NCBI GenBank assembly: GCA_011317545.1
Contig: WUJK01000013.1
Span: 992,001-1,056,000 of the forward strand
Length of the DNA stretch: 64,000 nucleotides
Source: Coniella vitis
Taxonomy: Eukaryota; Ascomycota; Sordariomycetes; Diaporthales; Schizoparmaceae
Direction of reading: 5' to 3'
The first letter of the stretch is position 1, and every line of letters begins with the position of its first letter. The notes beneath the pieces were generated by a model. The model saw only the letters and a list, made by a program, of their open reading frames with translations. It was not told where the DNA came from and did no database searches. Shown here piece after piece: positions 22,912 through 35,300 of the stretch. The translations under genes were made by a program, and so were the position numbers.

Positions 22912-23616
22912 ATGTCTCTCGGCATTCCACGGAAGCAATTTGGACCGGCCGTCGTGACGATCCTGCGCCAAGACTCGTTTACTGACCATACGTCGACCCA
23001 AGGCATTTCAGCGTATTTTGGCAGACGGCTGGCTTCCTTATCGGGCAGCAGCAGCGACAACGCCGTCTTGCCACCGCGGTTTTGCTTCCAGGTCTACGTC
23101 ACGTACGGACCGGTGTCTGAAGATGCAATCTCGTCATCTCTTGTATCCGATTTCGTGTCGCGTGCCATGGCCGACGCGAATAGACACGGCCAGTTCAACT
23201 GTCCTATACGGTTCGATTTCTACTTTACGCCGGGCCAGGCAGAAGCCAACCAGATAATCAGCCATTATCACGCCGAGGGAAGAGCAATACCAGATTACTC
23301 AAAACGAAAGGACGAGTCATTCAGTGGTCTGGCGGTGCTTCTGAGCAAGGAGAATTGGACAACAGACGGCGTGGATCTGCTGTTTTTTGATCCACCCCCA
23401 GGCTATCTGCAGCAGCCTCCTGAAGCACGCGAGGCCATCCTCGGCCCGGGCGTCAGCGATGAAGGGGTATTGGCTATCACTGGAGTTTCTCTGCAGCAGG
23501 GCGAGCCGAACGGCTTGAGCGTTAGGCTGCGAGATGTGGCAGAGAGTAATCCGAAGTGGGATCAATTTACGAACGAATATCAAGATGCAGTTGAACAGGG
23601 CAAGACTGCGTGGTAA
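22912..23616 (+). CDS. Hypothetical protein, 234 residues
   Basis: Unbroken, intronless frame with island-like codon use. I chose the Met at 22912 because its context (ACAAGATGTC) and the A/C-rich leader before it are typical of fungal starts; the open frame extends 71 codons upstream through AT-rich leader DNA that does not look coding. No signal peptide or membrane segment. The protein is soluble, with mixed alpha/beta-like composition, aromatic clusters (RFDFYFTPG, GVDLLFFDPPPGY) and an acidic C-terminus. I do not recognise the family. It converges on the chitinase with 138 bp between the stops. Confidence 0.75.
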   Translation: MSLGIPRKQFGPAVVTILRQDSFTDHTSTQGISAYFGRRLASLSGSSSDNAVLPPRFCFQVYVTYGPVSEDAISSSLVSDFVSRAMADANRHGQFNCPIRFDFYFTPGQAEANQIISHYHAEGRAIPDYSKRKDESFSGLAVLLSKENWTTDGVDLLFFDPPPGYLQQPPEAREAILGPGVSDEGVLAITGVSLQQGEPNGLSVRLRDVAESNPKWDQFTNEYQDAVEQGKTAW

Positions 23617-23754
23617 AATGAGGGGGCTGCACTCAGTACCATACAAATTCTTACAAATGTTTGAATTGTCTGCCTAGATACCCCTGAGGCAGCTGGCCAA
23701 GGCCACCGTGAGATTTTGCGTGGCGATGAAGGCGAACAAGATGTTGAACAAAGA

Positions 23755-26700
23755 TCACGCCCAAGGTCCGCTCGCCGTAGTCCACATGCCATACCTGCTG
23801 TTTGGCACTGCCACGTTACTCCTGCCTACCTGACTCCTGGGGTTCGGCTGAGCAAACTGCAAGGAAGCAGCATTCCCAGCCCCGCCCGGTCCGAAGAAGC
23901 TGTTGACCCAGTTAGTTGCTTCTGTGCCCGAGTAGGTGTTGGTCAAGTCCTGCTCGGCGCGTGTTGCCCAGCCACTGGCTTTGACCTCGATCGATAGAAG
24001 ATACACGTCAATCCAGTAGGCCCACAGATCACGCAGGCCTCTATTGGCACCAGCTGGCCTGGCCAGCTCGTCGCCGGTGTGTGACCCCCAGGTGTACGCT
24101 GCATCGAAATTGGCCAAGACAGCTTCCACTTGTTGCCCTGACGTCTGTAATTTGGTTGCTATCTCAGCCACACGCATGTAGCCAAAGACACCTGCAACAT
24201 CACGTTGGGTGATCTTACTATCGCGCAAGCCCGTCCCGAGTGTTCCTACAGTGTCGAGACTGAAGAACTTGCCTTTATAATTATTCGTGCCCTTGTATAG
24301 AACGGCCATGAGAGCTTTGCCCCGAGTGGAGCTTGATCCTACGGCATAGTCGCTAATGGACTCAAGCACGCTGGTGCCAGCGTACGTTCCGGTCAGGACT
24401 TGCACAGCAAAATTGCCTTGGTCTGCATTCAGAAGCACATCATTGACCCACGCGCTTGTGGCAGCGGCATAGCCAGCAGGCATCGCAATGCCTGCTCCGA
24501 ACTGGCCGCCTCCCCGCACAAAGTCAAAGAATTGCAGCACCGTCTGTGCCTCGAAGACATGGTCCGTCTGGTATTGGCTCGTATCGATCTGGTTCGCGCG
24601 GAACTTTGTGATGGCCGTCGGGCACACCGGCGTGGCGACGCCCAACTCTTCAAAACCATACCACTTGGAGATACTTGCCACATTGGCCGTGTTACAGGAC
24701 GGGTATGTGTTGAAATTGACTGTCACAACGGGTCCCTGTGGGGGATTCATGTTCCAGCTGCCTGGTTTGCTTGCTCGCTGCTCGAGTGCCCTCTTTGGAA
24801 CATCCTCTCGAAGGATGGTATACAGGTTCCTCATGTGAGACTGGCTCGGGTCTGCGTCTTCTGTCCCGGTGGTATTCCAGACATTATCCGTATACACCAA
24901 GTCACGAGTGTCAAGCTGGTTGGCGGCACAGCTACTCTCATCGGAGTTGCCCTGGATCAGAAGGCACGTGTTGTCGTCGTCGTCATCGTCGGCTCTGCGA
25001 CTGATGGCGCCGCTCCCGTCGGGACAAATAGCACAAGTTCCGAGCCCACCTGCGTCGGTATCGCTGCTCGTGGGGCATGATATGCCGAGGCGCATCACGG
25101 GGCCCCAGGCCTGCCCACGTTTCTCAATTGCGTCGTCGTCCTGGTATGCATACCGTTGTTGACGATCACGGATTCGTCTACGATACTCACTTGTATTGTA
25201 TACGGGTCCATCCAATGGCCAGGAATGGTCCTCAAGACCCCAGGTATCGAGACCATTGACGTCCCTGGTGGACACGGGACAAGTGTTTGGTATGATCTGG
25301 ATGGGGTCGCTCGACGCAATGGGATATGGGCTCTTGGCGAGTGTCCAGCCATTGAAACTGGGCGCGTTGACGGTGCAATAAAGGTCTGCCCCGGCGTCAA
25401 TACCGTAGCAAAAGGATGAGCTTGATGCTGAACTAGAGCCACCGCTGTTGCTAGCGTCCGCGTGGAAACGAATCCAACCGTCAGCCACAAGATTAACGTT
25501 GACACCATCGGTCTTGACAAAGCTCGGGTTGAAGGTCACTCCGAACGTGATAGTAGGCTTGACGTGCAGCTCGATAAAACCCGACGCGGAGACACCGTAT
25601 TGCCACTCTGGCGAAAGCAAGTCTTGAGTCCCATCGCGGTCAGGATCAGACCCCTCTTCCTTGGGATCCCAGTCGGCCCCTTGATCTGGATAAGTCTGGC
25701 GAACGTTCCATTCGGCGAGATTCACGTTGGCCTCAAAGTACGCGCCCAGGGTAAGCTCGCCACTGACAGCGCCAAAAAGCTGGAAGTTTGGCCCAATCGT
25801 GACAATGCCAGGCACAGCAAAGGCAGCACCGAACTGATCTGCCGAGAGTAATTTCTGGTCACCGCTGCTGAAGCGCGCAGTGGCTACAGCATCAGCAGTG
25901 AACTTGGCGCTAACCTTGCCGCGGTTGTTGAAGTACAAATACGAGTCCTGGAAGGAAATGGCCAGATTATCGCCCAGAGTAGCGATAAGCGTGAAGCCAA
26001 AGTTGGTGTCAAGCTCGACATGCGTCGTTGCGCGCATGTCCAGCTTGCCCGAAACGGTGGTGCCTCCAGGCCCAATCGGACAGCCCTGCACAACCTCGTT
26101 CAGCAGAATGACTGTGAAGTCGTCCGTGTATGAGTTGGTGACAATGGGCACATCGGTCGCTCCGATGCCATTGATTATGCCCTTGAGCCAGTCCACAACG
26201 TCGCTCCCAAACCAGCGCGCGTGCAGTTCCTCATGCGACATACTGCTAAGATGCGCATCCTCGCGCCAGGCTTCCTGGAGCCATCGCTTGTGGTCACCGT
26301 CAAAGCCATTCAATGAACGCTTTCGGCTCTTGGCCGCCTTGTCGACAACCTTGTCCCAATACCCGGGCTCGTTAGCATAGTCGATGCGCATCTGAGTGTC
26401 TCCAAGGTCTCGTGGCACCCGCGCGAAGTTGTAGTCGAAGGTCAGGTCGTAGATGGTGGACTGGGGAATGCCTCGCTTGACCAGATGCGGCGGCATATCC
26501 TGGTTCGACGACGCGGCCATGGCTTTGACAACGGCGTAGCGACCGGGCCCACAACCTCTAGGCATCTCGATGATGGTTCCCACCGCTCCGTGACCAAGGT
26601 AAATCTTGTTGCAGTTGCTCGAAGCACTATGGTCACGGCACACCATGCGCACGGTCTGCTCCTCCTCGCTCGTGGCATCAAAGCAGTCAAAGACCTCCCA

Positions 26701-29458
26701 ATGCGAGCCGTCGCGCTTGTCCAAAGACACTTGAATAGCCTCGGGCGAAGCCAGGACGACAAAGCCAAACTCGGCATCGTTGGGATCCTCGGCAAATGAG
26801 AGTGCTTCTGACCCGCCATATGTCGGATCTACTTTGAGCGTAAAATCACTCTGGACGTCGTCGCCAGTTGGAGGCGATGGAAACAAGTCTTCCAGCGGCA
26901 CGGGTAGGAAGGCCGACTGCCCACCGCCTGGGTCACAGCAGAAAGACCGCTGGCGCTCTAAGCGCCAGCCACAGTCGGTCCCTTCGCCCTCGTAACTGGT
27001 CGTCAGTGACACGGAATGGCCGGTTGGACAATGGTCATCGAAACAGCTTCCGCCCTTGCCATACCATGCACAGTTATCCCACACCTGCTCCTTGTTGCAA
27101 CAGAACGCTTGCGTGTCGCCAAACCAACAGTTTTCTTCGGCCCATGTGAGCTGATTCTCATCTGAATTGCAACTGTCTCCGCAGTCCGTCCAGCGGCAGT
27201 CCGGCACTTCTCGAGTTGCAGGGCAGCAGTAGAATTTGAGCCCATCGTTGCAGTGTTTGCCGTCACCCCATGCATTTGACTCAAGAGCAACTTCACCGGG
27301 ATGGCACTGTCCGTTGCAAAGAGGGGCGCCGCCTCTCCACGAACATGTACTTGGGTCTGGTGCCGAAGCAAAGGGACAGCACAGCGAGCTCTCGCTGCCA
27401 TCGCCATCGCAACGCTGGTCGGTCATGTGAACCTCGCCGGATTTGCAGCCTGTAGTGCCACAGGTCGTCACACGGCAATCTCCAGCGCCAGAATTCTCCC
27501 AGTTGTCGGCGCTTTCGGCCATAGCACCAATGGAGCCCAATCTTTCGGGATAGATGACGCCAGCAAGCGCATCGAGCTGCGACGTGTCCTGATCCAAGGA
27601 CCAGATGAGCAGTCCGCCCAGCCCTTGCGCGTTGGCATACTTGATCTTGCCTTGGAAAGTGTCTTGGTCGTCGTACGACACCCACTGGTCCGAGTCCCAG
27701 GTAACATACTTGACTTGGTCCTCCTTGTCGTAGTAGGGCGTTAGGGAGTTGTCAGCGATGATGTCCATGATTTCCCGGTACGAAAGTGTTCCTGCGTTGT
27801 TTGTACATTGTCCAGGGTTTGCACCGCCTTTGAATAGACAGCCCGGCTGGTAGCAGCCCGGATCTGTTAGTTGAAATGAACGGCCGTAGAATCCGAGGCC
27901 CAGGTTGATCTTGGCCGGTGGGATCGAGTTGCGCCAGTACAGATCCAGTGCCAGCTTGATTTCGGTCAGATTGGTGTGGGCCAGAACCTGGTTCCCAATG
28001 GGATCAGTGCTGTCCCATGTGCCATGGAGATCGTAGGACATGACGTTGATCCAGTCCACGTGCTCTGTCATGGCCTTGAGGTCGAAGTGGCGGAGATACC
28101 AGTACGATGTCGGCGCCGTAAAAGAGATGACGCCGCTGAATCTGTCGCGGAGATCAGCGAGAAGCTGGGTGTAGTTGACGCCGTCGTCGTCATTGCCGCC
28201 ACGGTCTCCTGCTCCTGGATCTAGAATGGCATACGGGAGTTAGCATATTAGCAGCAGCAGAGCACATTTTGGGCAAGGAAAAGCAGTACTAACATTCCCA
28301 GTCAAAGTCAACACCGTCGAATCCATAGTTTTGCATAAAGTCCAGCAAATTGTCGATGAACTTGACTCGATTGGCTGAGTTGCCTGCGATCTCACCAAAC
28401 AATGGCTGCGTGCTTGTATCATTGTCGCTAACTGATGCGCTCAGGACAAAAAAAGGTCAGTCACTCCGAGAGATGAAGGCGGACCAAAATTCACATGCAC
28501 ACATGAATTCCAAAGTAAGGTTCTTACAAGACCATCCTCCAAGCGAGACAATAACCTTCAACTCCGGGTTCGACGTTTTCAGTTTCGCTATTTGGCTGAA
28601 AAGCTCATTCGGGACTGTGTTATCCATAGTGCTAATGTCATAGTCATCCGGCGTAATGTACGCAAAAGCATAGTGCAAGTGCGTGATACTGGAAACAGGA
28701 ATATCCTGCAGCTTCATGCCCATGCAATTCTTGTTCCAGTTCCAGGCTTCATAATAGCCAATCAGACGTGACTGCACGTCACCGTCTGAGGAGCCGGAGC
28801 CAGGTTGGTCGCAGTTCGACTGGCATGTCGTGTTGACATTATCAGTCTTCGCGCAAAAGAGGTCTGTCATGCCGCAGAAGCCATACTGGCTGCAGCAGAC
28901 ATTCAAGGGACACTCCTGTCCTGGCGTCGCGGCATACCGCCCGCACTCGGCTTTGGCATCACAGTTGCTCCAGCATTTGTCGTTGGGTGACGTTGTGCCA
29001 TCGCCGCAACTGTCTGGGCCATAACCACAGTAGCCGGTTTTGGCGCAGCAGGCGCCGTTGCTGCAAGGCTTTGACGGCCCGCAACTATAATCTTCCACAG
29101 TGCCTCCCGCCTGGCGTGCAAACAGAGTGTTTCGTGGTGACGATGACGCAAGGGCGCGACCAATTTCGGATGTAGTGGCCTCTGGCTCTTCGGGAGAGCG
29201 AGATGCTGATGCATGCAAGACATAATATAATCGATCGTCTGGGCACGTATCTCTCGCGGCTCTCAGTTTTGCTGCTCCGTCCTCGGCTGAGTGAATGGTG
29301 TTGGGAAGCAGTTTGCAGACTGCATTGGAATTGAGCGACGGCGCTTCATCCACAAGGCCAGACTGGGCTGGGGACTCCTTGACGTCTCTCTGAAGAGATA
29401 CAGAGGCAGCGAAATTTGCTGTCAAAACAAGCCATACAATGAGAGGATCGAAAAACAT
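23755..29458 (-). CDS. Large secreted GH18 chitinase, killer-toxin-alpha-like (subgroup C), with CBM18 domains
   Basis: Model: complement(join(23755..28220,28294..28431,28528..29458)), 1844 residues. Introns 28432-28526 (GTAAGA/CAG) and 28221-28293 (GTTAGT/CTAG) rebuild the catalytic domain. Order: signal peptide (about 1-20); a linker; two hevein-type chitin-binding domains rich in Cys (about 126-170 and 172-217); GH18 barrel (about 230-590) beginning RLIGYYEAWN, with SLGGWS at 305-310 and catalytic DGVDFDWE at 349-356 (Glu356 the acid); a Cys-rich repeat region (about 610-790); and a C-terminal half of about 1050 residues that I cannot assign fully. It hydrolyses chitin outside the cell or in the wall. 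Subgroup C members are linked to hyphal interaction and mycoparasitism. Typical LysM repeats are not evident, which is unusual. The catalytic residues are intact. Confidence 0.88.
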
Positions 29459-29840
29459 AGTGAGAATCTCCTGCCATTCAGGCCATGTGTGCCTCAGTGG
29501 CTATGGCGTACTTTCCGTGCGAGGTCCCAGAGGGACTCTAATACTTGGTAGATTGCGAAGCCTGCAATCAATTGATGCACTGGTGTAGTCTCAAAGTTGG
29601 TAGATCGGGACAACAGCCTTGTACTTCCACACCCTCGGGCAAGCTGCCTCGGACACTTCGGACAACACTACTACTTTGAGGGCCTGTGTCAGCAATATAT
29701 TGCTCACGACACATTTGATATTCTTGGCACAGCGGTGATGACTCGACGTAAGGTGACTTAGCAATAGAGAGGGGCATCATTACAAATATCAGCTTTGATG
29801 CTACTATATGATTGTATTCACGTCCGAGTTCTAGTCTAGG
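29459..29840. promoter_or_regulatory. Chitinase upstream region, right island edge
   Basis: About 380 bp of ordinary composition upstream of the chitinase start. A 70-codon minus-strand frame (29568-29780) shows no protein feature. The promoter must lie here, but I cannot name a site. Confidence 0.4.
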
Positions 29841-29863
29841 GTAAGTGCACGAAGTGCACTTAC
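29841..29863. repeat. Perfect 10-bp inverted repeat with 3-base loop at the island/RIP border
   Basis: GTAAGTGCAC, GAA, GTGCACTTAC. The arms are exact complements and keep CpA/TpG. RIP-type DNA begins within a few bases to the right. It may be the 3' terminus of the LINE that follows, a transposon end, or a transcription terminator for that element. Confidence 0.8.
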
Positions 29864-32800
29864 TTATCTATCCTAAGCGCCTCCCGAAGGGTATAAGGAC
29901 GGGTGGAGTATAACCACCTTATCGCTTAATAAAGGAAAAACAAAGGGGATTATCTAAGTAATTAGTCTGCCCCAGGGGTTATATCCCGGGGTTAGGGGTC
30001 GTAGACCCCTATATCTTCTATAAGGTTTCGGAAGGAGAGCTATCCTATTATTCCTAGGACGAATTCTAATTCCTTACCTCTCGTTACTCCTTTTAGGAAT
30101 TATTTCTTAGTAAAAGGGTATTTAATAAAATGCCCTATTTCCCTAGGCGCGCTATATCGATACCTAGTATCGGTATAACCGTACTTAAACCTAATATAAT
30201 AGCTTTAAAAATCCCTATATTTAGTTCTCTCCGTAAGGTATCGGGCTAGGATACTTTATAGGAGACTAAGTTCTAGGGGCCTCCGTTTAGCTATTAAATC
30301 CTATCTTTAATACTTATCTAAATAGCTTATTATCTACTAAGAATCGAAGATTTCTTTTCCTTACGCTCTTACTTCGCGCTTTACGTATAATACTATCGCT
30401 ACTATTTCCGATATAGTATAAATAGTATTATCTACCGCTACCTTTACTAATTTATCCGTAGTCTTATTTCCCTCTATCCCTATATATCCTAGCGATTATC
30501 TTACCTATTAGTATAAAGGGTAGAGTTTCCGAACGTTATATCTAAAAGTAAGAAAATCTTCTTATAAACTTTCTAGCGTTAATCCTATAATTCCGTAGAT
30601 AACCGATATATTATCGATAAAGAAGATAATTTATATACTTAAAGCCTTTTTAAGCTATATAGCAACCTATACTACTACTTTTATTACGCCTTAGATTTCT
30701 ATATCGAAAACCTCGGCCTTAATTATCCTTCCGTTCCCTAATTTAATTATATAACCTATTATATAATTACCCCTATATATTATAAAGAACTATCTAACTC
30801 CCTTATTAGTTTATAAGCTATCGGAATAGATACGGATATTAAAGGGTTATATTTATATAACGTATTCGTTATACTTCCGCTTTCCTTCCTTTTTATTAAA
30901 GATATCCCGATAGTCCGGGGATTTATACTCTAGGAGGATAATTCGTAGCCGTTTACAGGGTATACCTAGTTCCGCCGTCCGTTAAAGCCGGGATTTAAAA
31001 GGCTCTAGGGCTATATATAGGGATAATCGGCCGCCCCTTCCCCGGGGTTTCCGCTATAGAGTAAGGCGGGGTATAATTAGGTATTCTAAATCGAGTATTT
31101 AATAACGGTATACTACCTATCGTCTTTATATTTCCAGGATTTACCGTATAAGTAGGATACTACTCTCGCGGTATAATATTATACTCGGGGTAGTTTTCTA
31201 GGCTAATAAGATTACTTATACTACCGCTTTTATAGCTTTATCTAAGATATCTACTAGGTAGGATTATCGTATTATTACCTTAGTATTTACCTTATTATTA
31301 CTAGGCTTAATACTTCTTTTCTACTAGGTCTCCGATCTATATATAAGTACTAGGATAATATATACTTATACTACTTTAGCTATAGCTCCTAGGGGGGCTC
31401 CGTTTATAACTCTGCTTTAGCTATAGCTCCTAGGGGGGCTCTATTTATAACTCTGCTTAGTCCTTATAGATACGAGGCTACTTTAAATGCCTTAAATCCC
31501 TAGGTTTCTATATATTTACGGAAATTAAGGTTTAAGTCGAAGAGTACTCCTAGCTATCGGATTAGCTTTATATTAGATTGGATTTCGATAGTCCTAGTTT
31601 TAACTTTATAGTTATATAGCTAACCTTTTGCTATAAAGTATAGGAGCTCCGTTTTCCTAAAGTCGAACGTAATAGTATTAGCCGTTCCCTATTCTAGCGT
31701 ATCTTATAGGTCCTTCGCTAGGGCCCGGGTTATAGCCTATAGGTTATTCCTAATTCGGAGGAACGCTACGTTATCCGTATATATAAAGCGTAGAATAGTA
31801 TCTCCTCTAAGGAGAAGGGGGCTAAGGTAAAGTATATATAGGATCGGGGAGATTAGAGATTCTTATAGGAGGCTATACTCTAGTTCCTCCGGCGGTATAA
31901 TCGAGTTATCGAAGCGAACTCTCGCTTTCCTCCCGATTATAAATCCGATAATCTATCTAACTAGGGGGTCTAGCTATCCTTATAGGCGTAATCTAAGTAT
32001 TAGCCTATTATAGAGGATTATATTAGATACGCCCTATATATCTATAGTAAGGAGTAATATATATTTACCTTACTTAAGGGCTGTTTCTACTTTATAGGTA
32101 AGGTATATCGTAAGGTTTACGGTAGCTCGTTTTAGAAGAGCGCCGAAGTATTATAGGTTAAGTAGGCAGTATTATAAAATAAGTACCGAGAGCCGCTTAG
32201 CTAGGAGGCGCTTTATACCTTTAGCTATATATAATAGGAGGGTAATTAAGCGGTAGAAGTAGAAGGTTAAATAATCGGTTTTCCCTTCTTTCGGGATTAT
32301 AGATACTTCTATAATCTTAAAGATAATAGGATAATAGCCGAGTTTTAGGTAGCCCTTATATAATACCCTAATATAGTTTCCGATATAGGATTAAACTAGT
32401 TTAAAGAGGTTAATAATAACCCCGTCGATACCTAGGGCTATATTATAACTACTTATATAAAAATATTATACCTCCGCTAGCATTACCTTTATATCCTAGG
32501 GTATATAAGCAGGGGTATATAGGAGTAGTTACTATAGGTCTTTAATATCGTCTCTAGCTAAGAACCGATAGAATACCTTACGTTTAAGAAGGTCTACCTT
32601 TTCTATAAGGTTTACTACTATTCTCCTATTATTTACTAGGGGGGGTAGTTTATAATTATCCGTTATCTTATACTACCTAATAACTTTCTAAAGATAATAA
32701 CCGCTACGGATACCTCTAATTTAGCTCTCCTAGTATTATTTCTTTACTATATATACTTATTTATATAGGTATATATATACCTCTTATACTTCTTCCCGTT

Positions 32801-34000
32801 AACCTATTTCTCTTTTCTCGATATAGGTCTAAAAGGCTTCCTTATAGGCGTCCGTCTATTATATAACCTAATAGCTTCTATTATACGGGACCGTCCCTAT
32901 TACGCGGATTATATTACCTATTAAATCTATAATAGCCGTTATTAATATCCCTAGGTCTTCTTTTATTTTATCCGTATTAGGGAGTAGAAAGGTATATTAT
33001 TAAATAAAAACGCCGAATTTATCCTAGTCTTCGATATATACCCTAGGGGTAAGGTCCTTCTATAGGGGAGGGGGTCCCGTTTATACCGTTATCTAAATTA
33101 TTATATAGTCCGAGCCTATATATAGGCTATCCGTAATACTTATCCTTATATTAGGGGTATTCGTAAGGATTAAGTCTAGCGTATTACCCCGTATATATAT
33201 AGGTGCCTCCGGTTTAAGTATTTCTAGTCCCGTATCCTTAATCTATTTAGCTATTCTTATACCTACTCCCGAATATTTAGTATAGCCTAGCTGCTATAGC
33301 TAGTATATAGCGTTAAAGTCTCTAGCTAGGATTACCGGGTAAGGTATTTCCTAGTTTTCGAGTATATCTAGGATTTCTTCTTCTCTAAGAGCGTAATAGA
33401 TATTAGCAATAGTAATTCTATTAATTTATATTATATACTAGTTATATAAGAGGGTTATCCTTCCCGATACTTTTCTTATATACGCCTGCTTTTAGTAAGG
33501 GTATATACGGTTTTGCTAATAATTTACTAATATCTAACCTATTTATATATAGGTGAATACGGTTACGGGATAGCCTTATAGGAGGCCCTACCTACGGATA
33601 TAACGTAGGGCGGCTTACTACCGCCTAAGGGACTAATACCTAGGACGGATATTAGTTCTATTACGGATTCGATTTACTCCTTTATATAATAGAAGAGGTA
33701 CCGTAATACCGCGCTATAATTATAGGAGGATATTATTACTCGTTAAGATAACCCCCTTACCCCTAGTACGGTTAAGACCCTTCTTATAAGCGTACGCTAT
33801 ATATTTATAGCTCGGGAGATAATCCTATTAGTAGTAGATAAAACCCTAAGAAAACTAGTTAATACCTTTAAAGGCCCTTTATAGAGTAAGGAGCGTCTTT
33901 ATATAAAGAGGGTATACTCTTAACTCCTAGCTATAGCTAGGCGTAAGCTTAAAATCTTTTTATCGGATTTAGCTATTAGCTAGCTTATTCCGATATACCC
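29864..34000 (-). mobile_element. Non-LTR retrotransposon (LINE, Tad/I type), minus strand, RIP-mutated
   Basis: Reading the minus strand from right to left: endonuclease-like region (about 33700-32950), reverse transcriptase (about 32700-31100) and RNase H (about 30850-30340, with a recognisable YSDS stretch). In the RT one frame gives SLISPILYILYLSPLLL-like residues at about 31865-31805, then FIYTDNVA at about 31785-31760; these match the SPxL and F/Y-x-DD boxes after RIP. The 3' end is near the palindrome at 29841; the right limit is not resolved. All frames are broken by TAA/TAG. A 41-bp tandem duplication lies inside. Confidence 0.75.
31374..31455. repeat. 41-bp tandem duplication inside the minus-strand LINE
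   Basis: Two adjacent 41-bp units (31374-31414 and 31415-31455) that differ only by CCG versus CTA in the middle, i.e. C/T and G/A transitions. The duplication is not a multiple of three, so it also shifts the LINE frame. Confidence 0.85.
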
Positions 34001-35300
34001 GACTCCTCCCGTTATAGCTCTATAGGTAATACTCTACCCCTAATAGCTATCTTTACCCGCTTAATACTCTTAATAGGGTTAAAGCTAAGTAACCGTTATA
34101 AGTAGGGCTATTAGGCTTCCGGCGGAGCCGGCTTATTATATTCGAAAATCCAGCCCTTAATATAGCCGGTAATAGGGATAGGATATAAGGATCCTCCTTA
34201 GGGCTACCCCTTATAATATACTTATAAGCTCGCCCTTTTAGGGATTTAAACTAAATATTTATATTCGGCTTTAGATCCCTATAATTAATATAACGGTAAT
34301 TACTAAAACCCTTACCGGCTAAGCTTTATACCTTATTAATAAGGAGGTTTAGGATAGGCTTCTCGCTAACCCTTTAAGGGATAAGCTATTAGAGCTAATA
34401 TAAGTATCCTCGGCGATTATATTATAGACCTAGGTTACCTATATAATAACCGGGGTTCCGAGGGAGCTTTATAACCCCTTTACTTATTAAAGGGTTTCTC
34501 CTAAGAAGTATATCCGGGAGGAGGCTATAATATAAACGGGAGTTAAGCTTATTTCCTATAGGCTTTCTATAAACGGATATAACCTTATTATAAGTATTAT
34601 TACCTAGCTAATATCCTTTTTATATAAAATATAACCCTTTTAGGTTTTTAATCTACCTTATACCCGGCTAATATAAAAGATAGATAGGCTCTCTTTTTAT
34701 ATAAACGGCTATTTTAACTATTATTTAACTAAATATTATATAAGGAGTAGGCGGTACCCTATTTACTCTAACGCTTAATATACTTAGGAAGGGGAAGCGT
34801 ATACGCTTCCCCCTAGGTATACTAATTATTATAAGCCGGTCCGCTCTAGCTACTTTAGCTATATTACCGCCCCTAAAATAATTAATAAATAGCTTTATTA
34901 CCTATTTATCTTTAAGCTTAAGAGAATTAGGAATATAGGTAAGGCTTATTATAACGATATAAATACGGCTATAGATATTACTAATAGCTAATAGGAGCTT
35001 TAACCCCCCGCTAAGCCTATAAAGTAGCTATCTATCGAAAGCCCCTCCCGGAAGCAGCTTTATAATAATATCCGCGATTATATACCGCCGACCGGCTTAT
35101 AATAGTATTTATAACTCGACCCGGCTAATATACTACCTCCGGAGGGTCCTAGCCCTATTATAGAGAGAGAGCTTATACCCCTAGCGGATATAGTTAAGGA
35201 TAACGATAATACGGTTATAATCCTTAGCTCCTAAGGGGGCTTAAATACTATTATTCCCCCTATATATAAATAGGATATACCCTTCCGATAGCTAGGGGGC
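34001..35300. other. 5' regions of two oppositely oriented LINEs, RIP-mutated
   Basis: About 1.3 kb between the endonuclease regions of the two LINEs. It probably contains one or both ORF1s, but no domain is legible after RIP and I cannot place the border. No other gene seen. Confidence 0.45.

Noticed and set aside
11015..29458. Secondary-metabolite biosynthetic gene cluster
   Set aside because: No polyketide synthase, NRPS, terpene cyclase or pathway transcription factor; the enzymes are those of primary biotin metabolism.
29568..29780. 70-codon minus-strand frame upstream of the chitinase
   Set aside because: No protein features and placed where the promoter is expected.
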